The notes below the pieces were generated by a model. That model saw only the letters and a list, made by a program, of their open reading frames with translations, was not told the DNA's origin and did not search any database. Of a stretch of DNA of 15,390 bases, positions 1-8,247 are shown one piece after another. Numbering within the stretch: the stretch's first letter is position 1; every line of letters starts with the position of its first letter. Source of the stretch: Gammaproteobacteria bacterium (GTDB taxonomy: Bacteria; Pseudomonadota; Gammaproteobacteria; Nitrosococcales; Methylophagaceae); contig QNEY01000015.1 of NCBI GenBank assembly GCA_003645385.1, positions 1-15,390 of the forward strand. The letters run 5' to 3'. A program made the translations under genes and the position numbers.

Positions 1-548
1 AATCCATTCAGCGCAGTGGTTTTGGCCCCAATTTATTTGATGAATGGCGATATCTTGATTTGGGTGAGCCGGGAAAAAGTTGTGTTGGGAGACCGCTTAA
101 TCCTGATTTTGTATTGAATCAACTGCGCTATCAAGGTGGAACGATTCTACTGGCACGTGAGAATTTCGGCTGTGGATCAAGTCGAGAACATGCTGTTTGG
201 GCGTTAGATGACTTTGGGATCCGAGTTGTTATTGCACCAAGTTTTGCCGATATTTTCTTTAATAACACTAGTAAAAATGGCATCTTGGCTATTAGGCTGG
301 ATGAAAAAATAGTGGATCAATTGTTTGATGAGGTCGAGTCAGAGACGGGTTATCAACTAATTGTCAATTTACAAGATCAAGTGATTACCTTGCCAAATGG
401 CAACAGAATAAGTTTTGAAATTGATTCATTTAAAAAGCATTGTTTGTTAAATGGTTTGGATGATATTGGTTTGACTATGCAACACACGGATGAAATTCAG
501 GCATACGAACAGCAGCGTAAAAAACAAACACCATGGCTGTTTTCTTAA
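1..548 (+). CDS. leuD: 3-isopropylmalate dehydratase small subunit (LeuD), 5'-truncated
   Basis: Small swivel-domain subunit of isopropylmalate isomerase. With LeuC (expected just upstream, outside the window) it converts 2-isopropylmalate to 3-isopropylmalate in cytoplasmic leucine synthesis. The reading frame is open from base 3, well before the first possible start at 60 (TTG). The residues encoded from base 3 (SIQRSGFGPNLFDEWRYLD) match the family upstream of that TTG, so the gene runs in from the left edge. About 181 residues are present; against the roughly 200-residue E. coli protein some 30 N-terminal residues are missing. The hallmark ENFGCGSSREHA motif and the following VIAPSFADIFFNN segment are intact, as is the C-terminal HCLLNGLDDIGLT stretch. 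leuB follows after 59 AT-rich bases, the usual leuCDB order. Identification is secure; only the N-terminus is missing. Confidence 0.96.
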   Translation, partial: SIQRSGFGPNLFDEWRYLDLGEPGKSCVGRPLNPDFVLNQLRYQGGTILLARENFGCGSSREHAVWALDDFGIRVVIAPSFADIFFNNTSKNGILAIRLDEKIVDQLFDEVESETGYQLIVNLQDQVITLPNGNRISFEIDSFKKHCLLNGLDDIGLTMQHTDEIQAYEQQRKKQTPWLFS

Positions 549-607
549 ACAAAATAAAACCATGGAAATTAAATAATTTTTAAATTTTAGTTAGTGAATC
601 GGAAAGA

Positions 608-1678
608 ATGACAAAAAAAATAGCAGTATTAGCCGGTGATGGTATCGGCCCAGAGATTGTCGCAGAGGCAGTTAAAGTATTAAATGCATTAGAAAAAGAC
701 GGTCTGGATATAGAGCTTGAATATGGCTTAATAGGCGGTGCAGCTTATGATGAAGCTGGAACACCATTACCTGAAGAGACATTGGTTATATCAAAATCTG
801 CTGATGCTATTTTATTAGGAGCAGTGGGTGGATACAAATGGGAATCACTGGATATTAGTGTACGTCCTGAAAAAGGCTTATTGGGTATCCGTAGTGCTTT
901 AAATTTATTTGCAAATTTGCGTCCAGCGATCTTATATCCACAATTGGCAGATGCTTCGACATTAAAATCAGAAGTTGTTGCCGGTTTGGATTTGATGATA
1001 GTGCGTGAATTAACTGGTGGTATTTATTTCGGACAACCTAGGGGTGTTCGCGTCTTGGACAATGGTGAAAAAGAAGGTTTCAATACTCTGGTTTATAGAG
1101 AGAGTGAAATCCGTCGTATTGGCAAGGTTGCATTTGATATTGCCAGAAAACGCCAAGGCCGTTTGTGTTCAGTAGATAAGGCTAATGTGCTGGAATGTAC
1201 AGAATTGTGGCGAGAAACAATGACAGAATTAGCAGGTGACTATACTGATGTTGATCTAAGTCATATGTATGTTGATAACGCAGCTATGCAATTAGTACGA
1301 GCGCCTAAACAATTTGATGTGATGGTCACAACTAATATGTTTGGTGATATCTTGTCAGATTGTGCATCAATGTTGACCGGTTCAATTGGTATGTTGCCTT
1401 CAGCATCTTTGGATGAAAGTGGCAAAGGTATGTATGAACCAATTCATGGTTCTGCGCCAGATATAGCGGGCCAGAATATTGCTAATCCATTAGCAACAAT
1501 TCTATCGGTTGCCATGATGTTGCGTTACACCCTTGATGAATCATTAATGGCAAACCGTATTGAGAATGCAGTGGAAAAAGTACTCGAGCAGGGTATCCGT
1601 ACTGCAGATATCTATTCAGAAGGTACTACAAAAGTGGGTACTAGTGAAATGGGCGATGCAGTAATAGCAGCGCTATAA
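608..1678 (+). CDS. leuB: 3-isopropylmalate dehydrogenase (LeuB)
   Basis: NAD-dependent oxidative decarboxylation of 3-isopropylmalate to 2-oxoisocaproate (via the 2-isopropyl-3-oxosuccinate intermediate), the third leucine-specific step, as a cytoplasmic homodimer needing Mg or Mn. The 356-residue length is typical. Visible family features are the N-terminal GDGIGPEI (residues 10-17), substrate-binding arginines in RPEKGLLGIR (about 86-95), NLRP (Arg105) and VREL (Arg133), Tyr140, Lys191 in VDKANVLE, the metal aspartates Asp223 (YVDN), Asp247 and Asp251 in NMFGDILSD, and the NAD-binding EPIHGSAPDIAGQNIANP segment near 277-294. The ATG at 608 has a purine-rich GGAAAG just upstream (601-606) and gives the expected MTKKIAVLAGDG start. 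It sits between leuD and asd, as in many gammaproteobacteria. No anomalies seen. Confidence 0.98.
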   Translation: MTKKIAVLAGDGIGPEIVAEAVKVLNALEKDGLDIELEYGLIGGAAYDEAGTPLPEETLVISKSADAILLGAVGGYKWESLDISVRPEKGLLGIRSALNLFANLRPAILYPQLADASTLKSEVVAGLDLMIVRELTGGIYFGQPRGVRVLDNGEKEGFNTLVYRESEIRRIGKVAFDIARKRQGRLCSVDKANVLECTELWRETMTELAGDYTDVDLSHMYVDNAAMQLVRAPKQFDVMVTTNMFGDILSDCASMLTGSIGMLPSASLDESGKGMYEPIHGSAPDIAGQNIANPLATILSVAMMLRYTLDESLMANRIENAVEKVLEQGIRTADIYSEGTTKVGTSEMGDAVIAAL

Positions 1679-1696
1679 TTTGAATTTTAAAAAGTT

Positions 1697-1703
1697 AGGT
1701 GAG
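1697..1703 (+). promoter_or_regulatory. ribosome binding site for asd
   Basis: AGGTGAG lies 2 bases before the GTG start at 1706. It pairs with the 5'-ward part of the anti-Shine-Dalgarno (the GGTGA register of TAAGGAGGTGA), so the short apparent spacer is normal. Another GTG lies inside this site (1699) but its frame closes almost at once, so 1706 is the supported start. Confidence 0.6.
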
Positions 1704-1705
1704 TA

Positions 1706-2728
1706 GTGAGTAAAAAAATTGATGTTGCTGTAGTTGGCGCAACAGGTGCAGTCGGTGAAACCATGTTAGAAATTTTGCATCAGCGTAATTTCCCAGTGGG
1801 TAAAGTCTATGCATTGGCCAGTGAACGTTCAGCAGGTAACGCAGTAAGTTTTGGCAATAAGTCCTTAATTGTTGAAGATTTGGCAACGTTTGATTTCTCG
1901 AAAGTACAAGTTGGTTTATTTTCACCTGGTGCCAGTGTGTCAAAAATATATGCACCAAAAGCAGCCGAAGCTGGTTGTGTAGTGATTGATAATACCTCTG
2001 AGTTTCGATATGACGATGATATTCCATTGGTTGTTCCGGAAGTGAACCCACATGCAATAGCAGACTATAAGAATCGTGGAATTATTGCTAACCCTAACTG
2101 CTCCACCATACAAATGATGGTGGCATTAAAGCCAATTTATGATGCGGTTGGCATAACTCGAGTAAATGTATGTACTTATCAGGCTGTATCTGGTACTGGT
2201 AAACCTGCAATGGATGAATTAGCAAAACAAACAGCGGCACTTTTAAATGGGCGACCAGTTGAAAGTAGTGTCTATCCCAAACAAATTGCCTTTAATGTGC
2301 TACCCCATATTGATGTGTTTGAGGATAATGGTTATACCAAAGAAGAAATGAAAATGGTTTGGGAAACCAAAAAAATTATGGAAGACGATAATATTGCAGT
2401 AAACCCTACTGCTGTCCGTGTACCTGTGTTTTATGGGCATTCAGAGGCGATACATATAGAAACCCGTGATAAATTAACAGCTGAAGATGCTAGGAAACTA
2501 CTGGCAGAGTTTGAAGGTATTGAATTACTTGATAACCATGTTGATGGTGGTTATCCAACTGCTGTAACTGAAGCCTCTGGAACTGATCCGGTATATGTCG
2601 GACGTGTTCGTGAAGATATTTCGCATCCAAATGGTTTAAATTTATGGGTGGTGGCAGATAATGTACGTAAGGGTGCGGCTTTAAATAGTGTACAAATTGC
2701 AGAAATACTGGTTGAAAACTACCTTTAG
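1706..2728 (+). CDS. asd: aspartate-semialdehyde dehydrogenase (Asd)
   Basis: NADPH-dependent reduction of aspartyl phosphate to aspartate semialdehyde, the branch-point step for lysine/diaminopimelate, methionine and threonine, in the cytoplasm. The 340-residue protein has the Rossmann motif VVGATGAVGETML (residues 9-21), the catalytic cysteine Cys132 in NPNCSTIQ, the substrate segment TYQAVSGTGKPAMDEL (157-172), and Arg238 and the catalytic His245 in RVPVFYGHSE. The compact length and GATGAVGE start place it with the shorter Gram-positive/Vibrio Asd2-like type rather than the roughly 370-residue Pseudomonas/E. coli type. The catalytic Cys argues against an inactive USG-1-type paralogue. It starts with GTG 27 bases after leuB, preceded by AGGTGAG, and ends about 50 bases before fimV. 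The asd-fimV order is conserved in gammaproteobacteria. Confidence 0.97.
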   Translation: MSKKIDVAVVGATGAVGETMLEILHQRNFPVGKVYALASERSAGNAVSFGNKSLIVEDLATFDFSKVQVGLFSPGASVSKIYAPKAAEAGCVVIDNTSEFRYDDDIPLVVPEVNPHAIADYKNRGIIANPNCSTIQMMVALKPIYDAVGITRVNVCTYQAVSGTGKPAMDELAKQTAALLNGRPVESSVYPKQIAFNVLPHIDVFEDNGYTKEEMKMVWETKKIMEDDNIAVNPTAVRVPVFYGHSEAIHIETRDKLTAEDARKLLAEFEGIELLDNHVDGGYPTAVTEASGTDPVYVGRVREDISHPNGLNLWVVADNVRKGAALNSVQIAEILVENYL

Positions 2729-2769
2729 GTGATTTTACGTGTTAGCCTAACGACTTAGGTGGGAAGATT

Positions 2770-2775
2770 AAAGGA
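2770..2775 (+). promoter_or_regulatory. ribosome binding site deciding the fimV start
   Basis: AAAGGA precedes the paired ATG codons at 2780 and 2783 by 4 and 7 bases. A GTG at 2759 is in frame upstream, but using it would put charged residues (GRLKEI) before the signal peptide. The ATG pair is therefore preferred. Confidence 0.6.
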
Positions 2776-2779
2776 AATT

Positions 2780-5581
2780 ATGATGATAAATAGAACATTT
2801 ACCAGCCTAGCGGTGATGGGTGCAATAGGAATTCTGGCTCCAATACAAGCCAATGCCTTTGGACTAGGTAGTATCGAATTGTCATCAGCACTTAATGAAC
2901 CTTTTCTTGCCGAAATACCTGTTACTGCTTTAAAGGCAGATGAGGTTGATAATCTGCAAGTACAATTAGCTTCCCGGGAAGAGTTTGAACGGGCAGGCTT
3001 GATACACAACTTCTTACTTGCCAACCTAAAATTTGAAATTATTGAGACAGCAGGTAAAACAAAGGTTGTTATTACTTCCAAGCAACCCGTTAAAGAACCA
3101 TTTATTGATTTTCTATTAACAGCTACCACTGGTAATGGTCGTTTAATTCGAGAATACACAGTATTACTTGACCCTCCTAAAAATGTATTCACAAGACCTG
3201 TTATTACGTCAGCACCAGCGCCAACAGCGCAAGCCGAATCGAAAGTAAGCACATCAAGTAGTACACAACAAAATACAACTACCTATCAGTATGATGCACC
3301 AACTTCATATACTACTCCTGTAACTAGTTATGGTTCGACAGATCGAAATGACACATTGTGGGATATCGCATTAAAAACAAGACCAGAAAAATCAATTTCA
3401 GTCCATCAAATGATGATTGCTTTGGTAGATGAAAATCCTAGAGCGTTTAGTCATAAAAATATTAATGGTCTCAAGGCTGGCTATACCTTATCGGTTCCTA
3501 GCAGTGATGTAATTAGACAAATATCGAGAAAGCAGGCAGTTTCTACTGTAAGTGAACATAACACTACTTGGAAAAACCGCAACACGCCTAGTGCATCGGT
3601 GGATACTGCTATCACAGAAGAACAATCAGATAAAATGACTGAGATTTCATCTGAAATGGACTTTAGTGATAGTGATGCACAAGGACAGGATTTAGACACC
3701 ATTTCTACAGAAGTTAGTAGTGAAGACAGTGGGCGTCTGCAACTTGTTGCTCCCAACAATGAAACAGCGATGGTAGGCAGTGAGTTGTCACCTATGGGGA
3801 GTTCTGAACTAGAAGCAATCAATGAACAATTGACCTTGGCTCAAGAAACAATTGAAGGTCAAGCTCAAGAAAACATAGATATGCAAGCTCGCATGAGTGT
3901 TATGGAAGAGCAAATCCAAACATTACGTAGATTGATATCGTTAAAAGATGCTGATTTAGCACGACTACAAAGTTCTTTGGAGCAAGAAGAAATCTTAGCA
4001 GAAGAAGTAGTTGAATCAACAGAAGAACAGATAGAGCAACAAGCTGAGGTTGATGCATATTTTGAGCGAGTTGAAGATGAAGCATCAACTTTATTGTCGT
4101 CGGACGATGAGGAAGTTTTGTCTGAAGACGAACAATCTCAATTAGCTTCGGATACTGAACTTCAAGATGATATGCAATTGCAACAAGATGCCAGTCAAGG
4201 AGATGAAACTGATTATGAGTTGACCGGTATACCAGAAATTGATGAAGTAATTAATGACGTTGATGAGGTGATCGATGACGTTATGGAAAATGTTGATTTA
4301 TCATTCATACCATCAGTTGATGAGGTAGTTTCTTATACATCTGAAGTAACTGGTGTTGATGAAAATGAAATGAAATCAGCACTGGAGGAAGTTAAAGCTT
4401 TCTTAGCTCAATATAAGATGGAAAGCCTGTCAGTAGGACTGTTATTGTTGATCGTAATTTGGTTATTGATAAGAAGACGTAACCGTCCAGATGTATCGTG
4501 GGATGAAGCCGTTGGGAAACTTGATGAAACAACTGTTGTTAGTCCAGATGAGGATGAGCAGGAACAAAAGACAGAAGTTAGTGATGAAATTGTGGAAGTC
4601 AGCGATGAGGTTGAACAGCAAACAGAGCAAGTAAATGAAGATATTGAAGAGCAAGTTGAAGCTGAAGTAACACCAACAAAAACTGTTGAAGATTTAATTC
4701 AAGATGCTGATGTATATGTAAGCTATGGTGATTTTGAAAAAGCAAAATTAACCTTGCAAGAAGCGATTAGTGATGAACCATCAAATGATGTTGTTAATCA
4801 TAAGTTATTGTTTGTATTATTTAAACAACAGCAACAAAATGAATTTATTGACCTAGCTAGTCAAGGTCATATAGATAAAGACTCATTCGAATGGGCAGAA
4901 GTAGTCGAATGGGGTCGTGAGTTAGCTCCGGAACATGAACTATTTAGGCAAGAAGAGCTTGAGCAAGAGATAGAGTCCGATGAATTGTCTGGATTTGAAG
5001 CACCAGTACTTGAAAGTGATCACATAGAATCAGAAGAGGCTTTGTCGGATGTTGAAGTTGAAACTGATGATAGTGATGTTCTAACTGTTAGCGCAAATCA
5101 AGATGTTTCTGAAGATGACCATGATGATCTGTTGGCTTTTACAACAGAAGACTTAAGTAGCAATGAGCAACAAGACGAGTCAAAGGAAACTGACGCTCAA
5201 GCAGAAGAAGAAACTACTTTTGATGAACCGCTAGAGTTTAATATTGAAAGTGACAATGAATCGACGGCAAATGATGCATCATTAAATCTTGATATTACTT
5301 TGGATGATGATGAGTCAACAATTGAGTTTGAAGGCTTGGCAGAGATTACAGAAGCAGATATGTCTGAAGTAACTGAAGCCTTATCAACTGAAAATGAACT
5401 TGAGTTTAATCTGGGTGAATTTGACAATATTGACGAAGCAGAAACCAAGTTAGATCTTGCTGCTGCCTATATTGATATGGGGGATTCTGCAGGTGCAAGC
5501 AGTATTCTTGATGAAGTCATGAATGAAGGTAATGAGGAACAAAAATCTCGAGCTCAAACAATGTTAAAAGACTTGTCTTAA
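2780..5581 (+). CDS. fimV: FimV-like polar hub protein (LysM, single TM, TPR)
   Basis: FimV/HubP-family inner-membrane protein. In Pseudomonas and Vibrio, relatives bind peptidoglycan and organise the cell pole (type IV pili, twitching, chemoreceptor and origin positioning). From the ATG at 2780 (about 933 residues) the layout is: signal peptide to about residue 26 (ANA|FGLG); FimV N-domain to about 130 (SIELSSALNEPFLAEI); low-complexity Ser/Thr linker; LysM at about 183-241 (TLWDIALKTRP, NINGLKAGYTLSVP); coiled coil about 341-423; acidic stretch; one TM helix about 549-564 followed by IRRRNR (positive-inside); highly acidic cytoplasmic part; TPR-like segment about 638-693; conserved C-terminal FimV TPR about 887-931 (KLDLAAAYIDMGD). 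The ATG at 2783 has slightly better spacing to AAAGGA and is equally possible. Flanking asd and truA match the conserved locus. Whether this organism makes type IV pili cannot be judged here. Confidence 0.93.
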   Translation: MMINRTFTSLAVMGAIGILAPIQANAFGLGSIELSSALNEPFLAEIPVTALKADEVDNLQVQLASREEFERAGLIHNFLLANLKFEIIETAGKTKVVITSKQPVKEPFIDFLLTATTGNGRLIREYTVLLDPPKNVFTRPVITSAPAPTAQAESKVSTSSSTQQNTTTYQYDAPTSYTTPVTSYGSTDRNDTLWDIALKTRPEKSISVHQMMIALVDENPRAFSHKNINGLKAGYTLSVPSSDVIRQISRKQAVSTVSEHNTTWKNRNTPSASVDTAITEEQSDKMTEISSEMDFSDSDAQGQDLDTISTEVSSEDSGRLQLVAPNNETAMVGSELSPMGSSELEAINEQLTLAQETIEGQAQENIDMQARMSVMEEQIQTLRRLISLKDADLARLQSSLEQEEILAEEVVESTEEQIEQQAEVDAYFERVEDEASTLLSSDDEEVLSEDEQSQLASDTELQDDMQLQQDASQGDETDYELTGIPEIDEVINDVDEVIDDVMENVDLSFIPSVDEVVSYTSEVTGVDENEMKSALEEVKAFLAQYKMESLSVGLLLLIVIWLLIRRRNRPDVSWDEAVGKLDETTVVSPDEDEQEQKTEVSDEIVEVSDEVEQQTEQVNEDIEEQVEAEVTPTKTVEDLIQDADVYVSYGDFEKAKLTLQEAISDEPSNDVVNHKLLFVLFKQQQQNEFIDLASQGHIDKDSFEWAEVVEWGRELAPEHELFRQEELEQEIESDELSGFEAPVLESDHIESEEALSDVEVETDDSDVLTVSANQDVSEDDHDDLLAFTTEDLSSNEQQDESKETDAQAEEETTFDEPLEFNIESDNESTANDASLNLDITLDDDESTIEFEGLAEITEADMSEVTEALSTENELEFNLGEFDNIDEAETKLDLAAAYIDMGDSAGASSILDEVMNEGNEEQKSRAQTMLKDLS
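4241..4282 (+). repeat. 21-bp tandem duplication inside fimV
   Basis: Two adjacent 21-base units (4241-4261 and 4262-4282) differ at four positions and encode DEVINDV then DEVIDDV. A weaker third echo (DEVVSYT) follows at about 4319. It lies in the acidic periplasmic segment before the TM helix. It looks like a small in-frame expansion of a low-complexity region, with no separate function visible. Confidence 0.6.
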
Positions 5582-5594
5582 AGTAGGATGATAG

Positions 5595-6374
5595 GTGAGG
5601 GTTGCCTTAGGTGTTGAATATGATGGTACAAACCATGCTGGCTGGCAGGTTCAACCCTCTCAAAGAACAGTTCAGGGCTGTTTAGAAGAAGCATTAAGTC
5701 AAGTAGCAAACCATCAGGTTAAGACCGTTGCTGCCGGACGAACAGATTCAGGTGTCCATGCCTTACAACAAGTAGTACATTTTGATACTACATCTGTGCG
5801 TAGTGAGAGAAGCTGGATTCTAGGACTTAATTCAAATTTACCAAGTGATATCAATATTGTCTGGGCAAGCCCTGTTGACAATGATTTTAGTGCTCGATTT
5901 TCGGCGTTAAATCGCAGTTACCGGTATTTAATCTTTAATCGGGTAGGTAGATCAGCAATTCATGAAAAACGGATGTGGTGGCTGTTTGGTCCACTTGATG
6001 AACTGCGTATGCAAGCTGCTGCTGATTTATTGGTCGGTCACCATGACTTCTCAGCCTTTCGGGCTAAATTATGCCAAGCCCATAGTCCAATTAAAACGGT
6101 AGAAAAAATTCAAGTAATCCGACAAGGTAACTGTATTGCTATAGATGTTAAAGCACAATCTTTTTTGCATCATATGGTACGAAATATAGTTGGTGTTTTA
6201 GTGCCGATTGGTCAAGGCATACAGCCGGTATCATGGGCAAAAACAGTTTTAGATAGTCGTGATCGTGGTCAAGGGGGGATAACTTCTGCTCCAGAGGGCT
6301 TATATCTCGTAAATGTTGAATATCCTGAAAAATATAAGCTTCCTACAGTGTCAGCTTTTCCCGTGGTCTGGTAA
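5595..6374 (+). CDS. truA: tRNA pseudouridine(38-40) synthase (TruA)
   Basis: Isomerises uridines 38, 39 and 40 in the tRNA anticodon stem-loop; cytoplasmic homodimer. The protein has 259 residues, near the usual 260-270. Visible motifs are LGVEYDGTNHAGWQ (residues 5-18), the catalytic AAGRTDSGVHA with Asp51, the RYLIFNR strand, HHDFSAFRA, and FLHHMVRNIVGVLVPIG near the C-terminus. The start is GTG at 5595, 13 bases after the fimV stop, with AGGA at 5585-5588 upstream. An ATG at 5588 is out of frame and closes quickly. truA follows fimV in the conserved gammaproteobacterial order and is probably co-transcribed with it. Confidence 0.97.
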   Translation: MRVALGVEYDGTNHAGWQVQPSQRTVQGCLEEALSQVANHQVKTVAAGRTDSGVHALQQVVHFDTTSVRSERSWILGLNSNLPSDINIVWASPVDNDFSARFSALNRSYRYLIFNRVGRSAIHEKRMWWLFGPLDELRMQAAADLLVGHHDFSAFRAKLCQAHSPIKTVEKIQVIRQGNCIAIDVKAQSFLHHMVRNIVGVLVPIGQGIQPVSWAKTVLDSRDRGQGGITSAPEGLYLVNVEYPEKYKLPTVSAFPVVW

Positions 6375-6409
6375 AGTATTGTTCTAGATTTCTTTCTCAG
6401 ACTAATTTC

Positions 6410-7024
6410 ATGAGAACACGTGTAAAAATTTGTGGCATTACTCGTCGCCAAGATGCTGAATTTGCAATTGAAATGGGTGCAGACGCGTTAGGATTAGTAT
6501 TTTATCCATCAAGCCCAAGAGCTGTAACTGTTGCGCAAGCTGAGCAAATTGTAGAAGGTTTAGCGCCATTTGTGGCAGTGGTTGCCCTTTTTGTTGATGC
6601 AAAACCAGAACATGTATATTTGTGCTTACAGTCATTGCCAATATCTGTATTGCAGTTTCATGGTGATGAAAGTCCTGAATATTGTGAGCAATTCGGCATG
6701 CCATACATGAAAGTGATAAGAATGCGTGACGGTATTAATCTTGCTGAGATGGCTACGCGCTATACTTCAGCGTCAGCTTTGCTATTGGATAGTTATAAGG
6801 CTGGTGTGCCAGGCGGAACTGGACAGACCTTTGATTGGTCAATGATTAATCAAGTTGATAAACCTATAATTCTTGCAGGCGGATTAACGGTTGAAAATGT
6901 TACTAAGGCAATCAAGCAAGTGCAGCCCTATGCTGTTGATATCAGTGGTGGTGTTGAGCAAGCTAAAGGAATCAAAGATCAACAAAAAATACGCGCTTTC
7001 ATGCAAGAGGTAGTAAATGGCTGA
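6410..7024 (+). CDS. trpF: phosphoribosylanthranilate isomerase (TrpF)
   Basis: Amadori rearrangement of N-(5'-phosphoribosyl)anthranilate to CdRP in tryptophan synthesis; a small cytoplasmic TIM barrel. The 204 residues include VKICGITRRQDA with general-base Cys8, GLVFYPSSPRAV, VALFVD, LQFHGDE, LLLDSYKAGVPGGTG with general-acid Asp127, and the phosphate-binding segments ILAGGLTVENV and DISGGVEQAKGIKD. It begins 35 bases after truA. I see no convincing Shine-Dalgarno before the ATG at 6410, so initiation may be weak or use a non-canonical site. It overlaps trpB by 8 bases, indicating translational coupling. Confidence 0.97.
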   Translation: MRTRVKICGITRRQDAEFAIEMGADALGLVFYPSSPRAVTVAQAEQIVEGLAPFVAVVALFVDAKPEHVYLCLQSLPISVLQFHGDESPEYCEQFGMPYMKVIRMRDGINLAEMATRYTSASALLLDSYKAGVPGGTGQTFDWSMINQVDKPIILAGGLTVENVTKAIKQVQPYAVDISGGVEQAKGIKDQQKIRAFMQEVVNG

Positions 7025-8237
7025 ACAGATGGAAAATAATTATTACGATAGCTATCCCGATGATCGAGGGCATTTCGGTCAATTTGGTGGTCGTTTTGTC
7101 GGCGAAACATTGATGGAAGCAATTTATGCGTTAGAAGAAGCCTATAATCATTATAAAACTGATCCAGAATTTCAGGCTGAAATGGATAAAGACTTAGCCG
7201 ATTTTGTTGGAAGACCATCACCACTCTATCATGCGGTAAACTGGACCAAAAAATTAGGTGGCGCACAAATCTATTTAAAACGTGAAGATCTTAATCACAC
7301 TGGCGCTCATAAAGTAAACAATACTATTGGTCAGGCATTACTCGCTAAAAGAATGGGTAAAACCCGAATTATTGCTGAAACTGGTGCTGGCCAGCATGGT
7401 GTAGCTACGGCAACAGTTGCTGCTCGTTTAGGTATGGAATGTGTCATTTACATGGGTGCGGAAGATGTTCAACGTCAATCGATGAACGTTTACCGGATGA
7501 AATTACTGGGGGCGGAAGTTATTCCAGTTGAATCTGGTTCTCGCACTCTAAAAGATGCTTTAAATGAAGCCTTGCGTGATTGGGTAACTAATGTTGATGA
7601 TACCTTTTATATTATCGGAACCGTTGCAGGACCGCATCCTTATCCTGAGATGGTAAGGGATTTTCAGACAATCATCGGCCGTGAGGCACGTAATCAAATT
7701 TTAAAAGCTGCAGGCCGTCTCCCTGATGCATTAATTGCCTGTATTGGTGGTGGCTCGAATGCTATCGGTTTGTTTCATCCATTTATTGGTGATGAAGAAG
7801 TTGCTATGTATGGTGTTGAAGGTGCTGGCCATGGAATCGAAACAGGTCAACATGCAGCTCCATTGTGTGCTGGTTCACCAGGTGTGTTGCATGGTAATCG
7901 TACCTACTTAATGCAAGATGAGAATGGTCAGATTATTGAAACACATTCAATCTCTGCAGGTTTGGATTACCCGGGTGTTGGACCAGAACATGCCCTGTTA
8001 AAAGATATTGGACGTGCAGAGTATGTGTCAATAACAGATGAGGAAGCATTACAGGCATTCCATGATTTAACGCGTATTGAAGGTATTATTCCTGCTTTGG
8101 AATCAAGCCATGCATTAGCCTATGCTAGTAAACTGGCACCTACAATGTCTTCTGATCAAATTTTGTTAATTAATCTATCTGGCCGTGGAGACAAAGACAT
8201 GCATACTGTAGCCGCTTTGGCTGGTTTAAGTTTCTGA
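7017..8237 (+). CDS. trpB: tryptophan synthase beta subunit (TrpB)
   Basis: PLP-dependent condensation of indole and serine to tryptophan, in the alpha2-beta2 complex with TrpA. The 406-residue length is standard. Seen are DDRGHFGQFGGRFVGETLM near the N-terminus, the PLP-Schiff-base lysine Lys99 in NHTGAHKVNN, catalytic Glu121 in AETGAGQHGVA, the PLP phosphate loop GGGSNAIG (about 244-251), and LSGRGDKDM near the C-terminus. The ATG at 7017 has AGAGG at 7006-7010 and lies inside the end of trpF (8-base overlap). trpA begins 10 bases after the stop. It is the canonical TrpB1 type, not the longer TrpB2. Confidence 0.98.
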   Translation: MAEQMENNYYDSYPDDRGHFGQFGGRFVGETLMEAIYALEEAYNHYKTDPEFQAEMDKDLADFVGRPSPLYHAVNWTKKLGGAQIYLKREDLNHTGAHKVNNTIGQALLAKRMGKTRIIAETGAGQHGVATATVAARLGMECVIYMGAEDVQRQSMNVYRMKLLGAEVIPVESGSRTLKDALNEALRDWVTNVDDTFYIIGTVAGPHPYPEMVRDFQTIIGREARNQILKAAGRLPDALIACIGGGSNAIGLFHPFIGDEEVAMYGVEGAGHGIETGQHAAPLCAGSPGVLHGNRTYLMQDENGQIIETHSISAGLDYPGVGPEHALLKDIGRAEYVSITDEEALQAFHDLTRIEGIIPALESSHALAYASKLAPTMSSDQILLINLSGRGDKDMHTVAALAGLSF

Positions 8238-8240
8238 GGG
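8236..8240 (+). promoter_or_regulatory. ribosome binding site deciding the trpA start
   Basis: GAGGG, overlapping the trpB stop codon, sits 7 bases before GTG at 8248 but only 1 base before the alternative TTG at 8242. The spacing favours the GTG, and numbering of the TrpA catalytic residues agrees. Confidence 0.65.
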
Positions 8241-8247
8241 TTTGAGA

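Noticed and set aside
60..548. leuD as a short complete gene starting at TTG 60
   Set aside because: The frame continues upstream to base 3 with conserved LeuD residues, so the gene is cut by the window edge rather than short.
530..565. Two CCATGG-containing ACCATGG copies around the leuD stop
   Set aside because: A 7-base repeat at this distance is expected by chance and no flanking similarity extends it.
549..607. AT-rich leuD-leuB gap as a promoter
   Set aside because: It is A/T rich enough to contain -10-like strings anywhere, and I see no matched -35 at proper spacing. Read-through from leuD explains leuB expression.
1695..2057. 120-residue minus-strand open frame opposite asd
   Set aside because: It lies wholly opposite a well-supported gene, is Leu/His/Gln-rich as expected for a complement of coding DNA, and matches no family I recognise.
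2741..2759. Overlapping short palindromes (GTTAG/CTAAC and CCTAA/TTAGG) between asd and fimV
   Set aside because: The stems are only 5 bp, one has a single-base loop and there is no T-run, so neither a terminator nor an operator can be supported.
2755..3252. 165-residue minus-strand open frame opposite the start of fimV
   Set aside because: The plus strand encodes an unmistakable signal peptide and FimV domain. The reverse frame has no recognisable domain.
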